Origin: Acestrorhynchus altus
Taxonomy: Eukaryota; Chordata; Actinopteri; Characiformes; Acestrorhynchidae
NCBI GenBank assembly: GCA_034509495.1
Contig: CM067511.1
Coordinates: 30,161,372 to 30,225,371 of the forward strand
Reading direction: 5' to 3'
Length of the DNA: 64,000 nucleotides
Each line of letters opens with the position of its first letter. The stretch's first letter is position 1. This document shows, piece by piece, positions 57,407 to 64,000 of the stretch. The notes under the pieces were generated by a model. That model was not told where the DNA came from and did no database searches. It saw nothing but the letters and a program-made list of their open reading frames with translations. Made by a program: the position numbers and the translations under genes.

Positions 57407-59538
57407 GCTATGTTCTCCTCTTCAGTTCTTCCCAGTCTGATGCTACTCCCGTGGATAAGAAGCCTCTTACCACCACCAACACTGGTAAAGAGATTAAAGT
57501 CAAGCTTATATCTCCACAACATAGGTTAAAACCATTTAGCATGTATTAATAATTTTGAAAAGCTCTTTGCTTGTACCTCAATATTTTATTGCATAAATAG
57601 AGATCTATAAGTATTCTGTTATACAGCCAGCACTATATACAGTCTGTCTATCTCTTGTAACTTTAGTTATGGTGAGCCCTGCCTTTCTGGAGACCCTTAA
57701 TTCTGCTCATGTGGCTGGATTTAAGAAAAAGAAGAAGGTGTGAAAATGTTTCACTTATTAGATGTTCGTTATCTGTTCTTTATTTTTTTTAATGGGGGTC
57801 AAATATATAGTTACTGCCCACAGGCTACCTGTAATATGTTATTAATAGTACAAATATACACTTTAAAAACAAGTTTATTAAGCTTGAACAAATATGTTCC
57901 AATTAGATCTTTATGATTTTACAGTTTTTCACTCTTCCCTTATTGTCTTTTCTTCATTTGTCACAGCCATGTCTATTTGACACAAACTCTTACAGCAGTA
58001 CACAGGCAAGGCCTTCTTCTCCTGAGTCTCCTGCATGTCAGACTCCTCCTCATGAGCCTCAAGACCTTAAACAGCCAGGGACCCCTTTCCACTTGGAAGA
58101 ACCTGAGTCTATAGACACTGGTAGTACACTAGTGTACGCCTGTCATATCACGTTGGCCCTCAGTTGGTTCATAAATTTATGTTTAATTGGATTTACACAT
58201 ATGTAGGAATGATAGCCCTTATACGTTTATTTTCTTATCTAGGATCTTATCTAGATACCTTTTCATCAGTCTTTAATCCTTTCACAGTTCTGTAAGTTTT
58301 AAATTAACTTTCTGTTTCTCAGCAGAAAATCCCAGTGTGCTTTCTGAGCCACATGGCCTGAAGAAGAAAGAAAAGAAGGCTGTTTGCTGGGCAGAAGAGG
58401 AACAGCTCAAGGAATACTTCTTCTTTGACTTGGATAAGACTGAAAGAGGTAAGGATGGACCACTATATATGATGTTGGGTTTTTTGTTTGTTTTTGTTTT
58501 TGTTTTTCCCCAAATAAAGCAATTGCGTAACAGATCATAATTGATTCTTCATCCATAGTGAATGTTCATAAGATCAAGGACATCGGTAAGATGGCTAAAC
58601 CGGAGCTGACGATGAACAGGGAAACATGTGAGATGGCACGTCATTGGTTACATGATACCATGGAGGAAAAAATGTCCTGGACATTTCCACAACCTCTCAC
58701 GCTGTCAGGAAACCTTATTATACTAGGGCTCAACAGCAGTGAAAAACTTACCCAAAGGGACCGAGAGATAGGTTCCCTTCAGGAGATCGTGAAAGGCAAA
58801 GAGAGGTCAGTATTTGAAAGCCAGTTTTGAGGCAGTTGCTTACATTGATTATGTATTTTTCTGAGGCTTCCCAAGTGCATCGTGTAAAGTTGTTCTCCCA
58901 TCCACTGTTTAGTGCTCCAGACAGCCCCCATGAGCCCGACCCAGAGCCTTGTCAGCCAGTGCCAACCTGTCTCATTCCCCTTGAGGTAAGACGACTGACT
59001 TTACCCTTTATCCACTTTTGTTATTCATTCACAAGTTTTGCAATCTCATATATGGAAAAGTAGAACTTAAGTCTCTCTTTCATCTGATACCATGAAGAAA
59101 AGGGTGCCCTGGATGCCTCCACGACCCCTCACCCTGTCAGGAAGTTTGGTTATACTAGGGATCAACAGCCAAGAGAGGATTAAGCAGTGGGACAGAGAGA
59201 CGGGTATCCTACAGGATTTTGTCCTCAGCAAAGAGAGGTCAGTGTTTGTATGCCGTTTTCTGAGTGGTTGGAGGCAGTTACTTACATTGATTAGTTATTT
59301 CTCTGAGTGCATAATGTAAAGTTGTTTTCACTTACACTGTTTAGTGTTCCAGACAGCCCCCATGAGCCTGACCCAGAGCCCTATGAGCCAGTGCCACCAC
59401 GTCTCATTCCCCTTGATGAGGTAAGGAATTTGGCCTCTATCCACTTTTTTTATTCATTCACATAATTTGAAATTGGGTTTATGGAAAAGTAGAACTTAAG
59501 TCTTTCTGTTATAGGTCTCTTTCCAGACTGATGACTGA
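55706..59538 (+). CDS. PNUTS-like PP1 regulatory protein, short form with duplicated module
   Basis: Twelve exons fit in phase (364 aa): 55706-55721, 57055-57071, 57144-57208, 57426-57524, 57677-57737, 57967-58120, 58326-58448, 58559-58805, 58913-58985, 59098-59237, 59345-59420, 59515-59538. Several parts match PNUTS (PPP1R10), the nuclear PP1 targeting subunit: GKEIKVKLISPQ, FLETLNSAHVAGFKKKKK, the PP1-docking KKAVCWAEEEQLKEYFFF (VxW at about 157-159), and TERVNVHKIKDIG. Then come LTLSGNLIILG...DREIGSLQEIV and PDSPHEPDPEP; both are repeated once in tandem (LTLSGSLVILG...DRETGILQDFV, PDSPHEPDPEP). The N-terminal TFIIS-like domain and the C-terminal RGG and CCCH regions of PNUTS are absent. 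Exon 1 could instead end at the stronger donor 55714 and skip exon 2. The acceptors at 57677 and 59098 are weak. A functional paralogue or a transcribed partial copy are both possible. Confidence 0.7.
57335..57403. repeat. (TG)n microsatellite
   Basis: About 34 tg units in intron 3 of the PNUTS-like gene, 20 bp before the exon 4 acceptor region. Confidence 0.95.
58620..59510 (+). repeat. Tandem duplication of two exons and their introns
   Basis: Unit 1 runs from tgataccatggaggaaaa (about 58655) to about 59085; unit 2 from tgataccatgaagaaaag (about 59085) to about 59512. Exons and introns both match, including the intron words tatggaaaagtagaacttaa at 59051-59070 and 59480-59500. The left breakpoint lies inside an exon. 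Confidence 0.85.
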
Positions 59539-59796
59539 CACCCAGTGTCTCCTGTGGGTAGTGGAAGACCAGACAGTAATCCAGGTTGATGGAGACTTTG
59601 AAGATGACAAGAAAGAAGTGCTGGAGGTTCTTGGAGTAACGTTGGCCAGCAAATCTATAGACCTAAAACGTTCCATGAACACCCAGCATTACTGAAGGCT
59701 GTGGGTGGGTGGTTGGTTTTTGGGATTTCAAAGTAGTCAACTTCACAGACTAACTTATTTGAGATACTAAAGATGCATCTGAATTTGTACTAAAAC

Positions 59797-59802
59797 AATA
59801 AA
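59797..59802 (+). terminator. Polyadenylation signal of the PNUTS-like gene
   Basis: AATAAA about 260 bp after the stop codon. Confidence 0.5.
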
Positions 59803-59829
59803 TTAATTTTGCAGAAAATGTTCATTTTT

Positions 59830-60620
59830 TGTACTTTATTTTTGAATAATTCACTCAAATGTAGCATCAACGGGCCCGAGGGCTAAGGATTCTGGGATAT
59901 GATCATAGAGATATTTGGTTCATGATTAAGTTTAAGGTTTTGGGTGAGCTTTGTTTATCGTTTTCACTCTTGCCAGTTCATGTTCATTTGGCTCTACGTG
60001 ACCAGTAGGTGGGATTCAGCTCCATGAGAATTTGAGCAGCATTCTCCAGAAGGTAACTTTGTGGGAATCAAACCTGTAAGAAATAAATCTGCAAATAACA
60101 CAATACGTACTTCCATTTCACTGTTATTGTATATACATGCACATACAAAGTATTAAGTCCTACCGTGTTCTAAGCTGTTTGTGTTGCTTCATGTTTACAC
60201 CTGTCAACAAAAACAGCAAATATGAACAAGAGCGTTCAAATGCTGGTCTTTTTGTAAGAGTGACCTTTGTTGACATTCTTTTGAAATCACTGTTCTGTGT
60301 ATAGCAGGGGTCACCAACCCCTTTGTTCCCTTAGTCTCCTGTTCCCCTAGTCCAGTCTCCTGTCCCCAGTTCCTTCGCCCCTGGTCCTGTCATATCTACA
60401 GACTCTGGTTTGTAACTAGTTTGGTTTGTTTCCCTGGACTTGGTCTTCGAAGGACTTGGGGTTCCTGCACCAGGTGGTGATGCAGCCCGTCAGGATGCTT
60501 TCCACAGTGCAGGTATATAAACACACACCTTTCCTAAACAATAATACAGTTTTATTAGTTTGATTATTATTTATCGGTTAAATTAATCATTAATAATTGT
60601 AATTTAGCCAAAACTGAGTT
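59830..60620. other. Intergenic, no gene recognised
   Basis: Ordinary AT-rich DNA; gcaggggtcaccaacccctt at 60305-60324 starts a repeat fragment of a type frequent in fish. Confidence 0.3.
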
Positions 60621-60629
60621 AAATATTGT

Positions 60630-60761
60630 ACTGTATTTTCTGGACTATAAGCCACACCCTGGAAAATAACATATATAAGAAGACAAAGCTGCACCTCATT
60701 ATAAGCTGCATGGTTTAAAGTGAGGGAAAAAAGTAGCGGCTTATAGTCTGGAAAATACGGT
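60630..60761. mobile_element. 132-bp MITE
   Basis: The ends ctgtattttctggactataa (left) and ttatagtctggaaaatacgg (right) form inverted repeats of about 27 bp with the word ataagcc/ggcttat. I recognise this as a very common fish MITE. Confidence 0.85.
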
Positions 60762-60833
60762 AATAATGTTTGAGTCTGGATATTCATGAGCTATAATCAA
60801 TCCTGATCAACAGTAAAAAAAATATGAAATATG

Positions 60834-61200
60834 TCACTTTGCCTTAAATCTGACTTTTTCCACAATATTCACATTTTCTGGGAGACACTGTGATGATGGA
60901 GAACCTGCCCCTGCAGAGTCAAGCAGGCCATGCCATTGATAGGTATCCCAGGCAAAGATCCAAAGCAGGCAGCCAGTGTACCTGCAGCAGATCAGGGAGA
61001 GGAGAAAGAGCAGGACAGGAGAAAAACACAGCATGCAAGCCTTGAACATATCATGCTCACATGTCCCAAACCACATCTGGACCATTTCTGGTAAAGACAT
61101 GACACGGTGCCTGTCAGCGCTGGCAAAGAACGTATGAGTCAAAAGATGCCTACCTATAAAAAATGCTCATATGGCCCAAATGTCCTAAAATGTGTCTGAG
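60834..61200. other. Unassigned stretch
   Basis: A 102-codon minus-strand frame (60834-61142) has no recognisable family. The words catgtcccaaaccacatctg (61060-61080) and catatggcccaaatgtccta (61168-61188) suggest a diverged repeat. Confidence 0.3.
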
Positions 61201-61224
61201 CCACTTCTGACCGAAACATGGCAC

Positions 61225-61425
61225 CACCAACAGGGTTCTTCTATTCTTATGATCTAGCTTGTAATAATAAAAGAACCGTTTTGGTGCTATATAAATTCCT
61301 TTACAAAAAGATTTTATATAGAACCTTTCATGATGCAAGGAACCCTTCTTTGGGTGTTCACAGTTATATATATATAGAACAGTTTACTAATGAACCCTGG
61401 AAGAACCCTCATTTTTAAGAATGTA
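61225..61425. repeat. Palindromic gaaccc-type MITE
   Basis: Pieces such as aagaaccgttttggtgctat, atagaacctttcatgatgca, aaggaacccttctttgggtg and gaagaaccctcatttttaag are typical of a fish MITE family built of ggttct/agaacc motifs. Confidence 0.65.
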
Positions 61426-61814
61426 TAACTCTACAAATGTCTGGTATCACAACTTAGAAAGCAGAGAAGTGCAGCTGCCTCAGAAAGTCAGCAGTGGTGC
61501 TGTGATGTGGTGTGGAGGAGAGAGAACATTCCAGGGCCTGTACTGCTACTGAAGGGTCATGGGTCATTGAGCTGCTCACTGTGTCATACAGAATAACAAC
61601 AGCCTTGTACTAGAATGAATTTAGGACATCCAACCCAGGTCATCTTGAGCTTCAACCAGGTGTAGAACAGACTGTAAATTCAGCTCAGTGTGCTGTAGTG
61701 GTCACTAGAGGGAGACATCTCCAAATGGAACAGCAGCACAGCCATGTGTGAAAATATGCACCAGTTGTGGAGAGAATAAAACACACAATGACCAGCAAAA
61801 ATACAGAATGTGGA

Positions 61815-61820
<6 letters not shown>

Positions 61821-61862
<42 letters not shown>
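61821..61862. repeat. (CT)n microsatellite
   Basis: About 20 ct units followed by a short CA run. Similar tracts: (GA)n 62223-62270 and (CT)n(CA)n 62730-62800. Confidence 0.95.
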
Positions 61863-61871
<9 letters not shown>

Positions 61872-62217
61872 GCAAGAGTTGGGTTGAAGGGCTGATGACG
61901 GGTTGAAGGGCTGATGACTTCCACTCTGAGTTCTTCTTGGCCAGTAGGTTTAGTGGAGGTTTGGTCTGTCACTGGTGAATGCTTCGTAGTAAAGGGAGTC
62001 TGGGTCTGATTGCTGCAGGTGGTACCAGAATTTACAACATCGTTTCTCGATGTCTAGACTGAGTGGAAATTTGCCCAGCTCTGCTCTGCTGGCCAGAATA
62101 GAAATACCTCTCTCTCTTTCTCCACTTTTGAGTTCAGTATAAATAAGCTTTATTGGCTTGACCCAATGTTATGTTGTTGCCAAAGCAATAAAAAACATTA
62201 TTCAATTTATCAGTCAA

Positions 62218-62272
<55 letters not shown>

Positions 62273-62401
62273 CTCCCATATGCTGCCAAAGTGGCTCAGA
62301 CCTGTTGAGGTTCTACACTTATAGCTCATATAATCAATTCCATATCAGCCCATACAGGAGCCCTTTAGTCCATCTCTTTCCCTGCATACTTTGTTCATGG
62401 T

Positions 62402-62636
62402 CAGGACCCCACAAGACCACCACAGGGCAGGTATCATGTCACCACATGAGTTTTTAAACACTGTCTACTCACTGTCCACTCTGGACATTCCTTGCTGCAG
62501 GTTGATAGACTACTGTCAGTCCGGCAGTGACAATGAGGGGGTTGAACACTCCAATAGCACTGTTGTGTTTGTGTCTAGCCACTACATCAGTGTCACTGAA
62601 TGACCCACCACCCTGTGGTGGTCCTGTGGGGTCCTG
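62402..62636. mobile_element. 235-bp element with about 28-bp terminal inverted repeats
   Basis: The left end caggaccccacaagaccacc continuing acaggg, and the right end ccctgtggtggtcctgtggg continuing gtcctg, are inverted copies with one mismatch. The interior contains ttgatagactactgtcagtc and gtgtcactgaatgaccc, typical of a common fish repeat. Confidence 0.8.
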
Positions 62637-62727
62637 TGGTGTTCCTGGCCACAAAGTATGCAGGGACGCTGATGGACAGTTTGTAATTATAGAACTGCAA
62701 ATTGGGTACTGAAACAGTCCCACTCAG

Positions 62728-62810
<83 letters not shown>

Positions 62811-62883
62811 CTCTCACACACTCTGTTACACGCCTGCATACAGACGGAAAGCTCTTGTCACCAGTCCAGGCGCGCACGACAAG

Positions 62884-64000
62884 ATGTGGGCACCTCTGAG
62901 GACGCGCGTCGGGGACTGGAGTGGCTCGGAGGACAGTGAGGACGCGGAGGTGCTGCTGAACGTAGGCGGCGTGAGACAGGTGCTGCACGCCGAGGCGCTG
63001 AAGCGCTACCCGGACACGCGCTTGGGGGAGCTGGCCGAGCTGTCCGCGCGCTGCCCCGACGAGGCGCTGGAGCTGTGCGACGACTTCGACCCCACCACGG
63101 GCGAGTTCTTCTTCGACAGGGACCCGGAGGCGTTCCGCTGCATCGCAGAGGTGTACTACTATGGTGAGGTGCACATGCGGAGGGGCATGTGCCCAGTGTG
63201 CTTCATGCACGAGATGGACTTCTGGCGCGTGGAAGCCGAGCTGCTGGACGAGTGCTGCCAGAGCTGCGTGAGCGAGGCGCGCGCCGAGCTGGAGGAGGTC
63301 GAGGAGAAGGTGCGCGCCATGCTGGAGCGCACGGAGGAGGGAGGCTGCCGGAGGGGGGAAAGGTGCCGCGCGTTCCTCTGGAAGCTGATGGAGATGCCCG
63401 AGTCGTCCGTGGCGGCGCGCGCCGTGGCCGTCACCTCCTTCTTCTTCGTGGTGCTGTCGTCCGCGGCCATGTGCGCGGGCACCGTGCCCGAGCTGCACGC
63501 GTGCTGCGGCCAGGAGGGCGAGCACCCGTTGCTCGAGGGCGTGGAGACGGCGTGCATGGTGTGGTTCACGGCGGAGTACGCGCTGCGCCTGGCCGCGGCG
63601 CCCGACCGCGCGCGCTTCGCCCTCTCCTTCATGAACGTGGTGGACGTGCTGGCCATCGTGCCCTTCTACGTGCTGCTGGCGCTCACGCAGGTGGGCACGC
63701 GCTTCGGCGCCCTGGAGCTGGCCGACGCGCAGCAGTGCGTGCAGGCACTGCGCGTGCTGCGCGTGGCGCGGGTGCTGAAGTTGGCGCGCCACTCGTCCGG
63801 CCTGCGCACGCTCACGCACGCGCTGAGCAGCAGCGCCAAGGAGCTGGGGCTGCTGCTCACCTACATGGGTGTGGGCATCTTCCTGTTCGCCGCGCTGGCC
63901 TACACGGTGGAGCACGGGCACCCGGACACCATGTTCACCAGCGTGCCGCAGTCCTTCTGGTGGGCCGTCATCACCATGACCACCGTGGGCTACGGAGACG
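62884..64000 (+). CDS. kcnf1: Electrically silent Kv channel subunit, KCNF1-like (5' part)
   Basis: Uninterrupted frame from ATG 62884 to the window end, 372 codons, no intron. T1 tetramerisation domain: VLLNVGGVRQVLH ... DDFDPTTGEFFFDRDPEAFR ... IAEVYYYGEVHMRRGMCPVC. S1 to S5 follow: S2-S3 WFTAEYALRL and FMNVVDVLAIVPFYV, S4 QALRVLRVARVLKLARHSSG, then the pore helix FWWAVITM and filter TTVGYGD at the very end. It follows KCNF1 (Kv5.1) closely, a modifier that co-assembles with Kv2 channels at the plasma membrane and alters their gating but forms no channel alone. It is GC-rich, with many GC-ending codons, unlike every other gene here. Upstream are CT/CA tracts and no clear TATA box. Which fish kcnf copy it is cannot be told. 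Confidence 0.9.
   Translation, partial: MWAPLRTRVGDWSGSEDSEDAEVLLNVGGVRQVLHAEALKRYPDTRLGELAELSARCPDEALELCDDFDPTTGEFFFDRDPEAFRCIAEVYYYGEVHMRRGMCPVCFMHEMDFWRVEAELLDECCQSCVSEARAELEEVEEKVRAMLERTEEGGCRRGERCRAFLWKLMEMPESSVAARAVAVTSFFFVVLSSAAMCAGTVPELHACCGQEGEHPLLEGVETACMVWFTAEYALRLAAAPDRARFALSFMNVVDVLAIVPFYVLLALTQVGTRFGALELADAQQCVQALRVLRVARVLKLARHSSGLRTLTHALSSSAKELGLLLTYMGVGIFLFAALAYTVEHGHPDTMFTSVPQSFWWAVITMTTVGYGD

Noticed and set aside
57209..57549. Frames rich in CVCVCV/THTHTH
   Set aside because: Translated (TG)n microsatellite; only the part from 57426 is used, as an exon of the PNUTS-like gene.
62770..63921. 383-codon minus-strand open frame
   Set aside because: It is antisense to the kcnf1-like exon; GC-rich coding DNA leaves long antisense frames open, and the product is Ala/Arg/His-rich without any domain.

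Overview
The window is nuclear DNA of a ray-finned fish. Genes are split into many short exons with GT-AG introns. AT-rich non-coding DNA is full of microsatellites, Tc1-like transposon remnants, tRNA-derived SINE pieces and short elements with terminal inverted repeats (TIRs). Several repeat families look like those common in otophysan fishes (catfish, characins); that is inference from memory. I rebuilt all gene models by hand from splice sites, reading phase and known protein families, with no search.

Layout: 1-1.1 kb, the first two exons of cdca5 (sororin) on the minus strand, leaving the window to the left. 1.1-2.3 kb, a divergent promoter region. 3.7-7.9 kb, complete zfpl1 (+). 11.8-15.8 kb, a PLAAT/HRASLS-type phospholipase/acyltransferase (-). 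17.6-18.6 kb, a three-exon non-coding host gene (-) with one H/ACA snoRNA in each of its two introns, behind a TATA box and duplicated CCAAT/CRE blocks. 19.4-37.9 kb, complete 25-exon ganab (+), the catalytic subunit of ER glucosidase II. 40.8-45.0 kb, slc25a45 (-), a mitochondrial carrier. 49.9-53.7 kb, a complete nine-exon CYP2-family P450 (-). 55.7-59.5 kb, a short PNUTS (ppp1r10)-related gene (+) whose PP1-binding region is followed by a tandemly duplicated pair of exons. 62.9 kb to the end, the 5' part of a GC-rich kcnf1-like silent Kv channel subunit (+), cut off at the selectivity filter.

The cdca5, zfpl1, slc25a45, ganab and plaat neighbourhood matches human 11q12-q13 from memory, so much of the window is a conserved linkage block. 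The genes do not form a pathway. They are housekeeping functions (cohesin protection, Golgi structure, glycoprotein quality control), lipid and xenobiotic metabolism, a carrier and a channel.

Most worth a second look: the paired H/ACA snoRNA host gene, the internally duplicated PNUTS-like gene, the P450 lacking the usual acidic-Thr pair in helix I, a perfect 32-bp hairpin at 53.96 kb, and two ganab splice acceptors that sit directly behind TG repeats.
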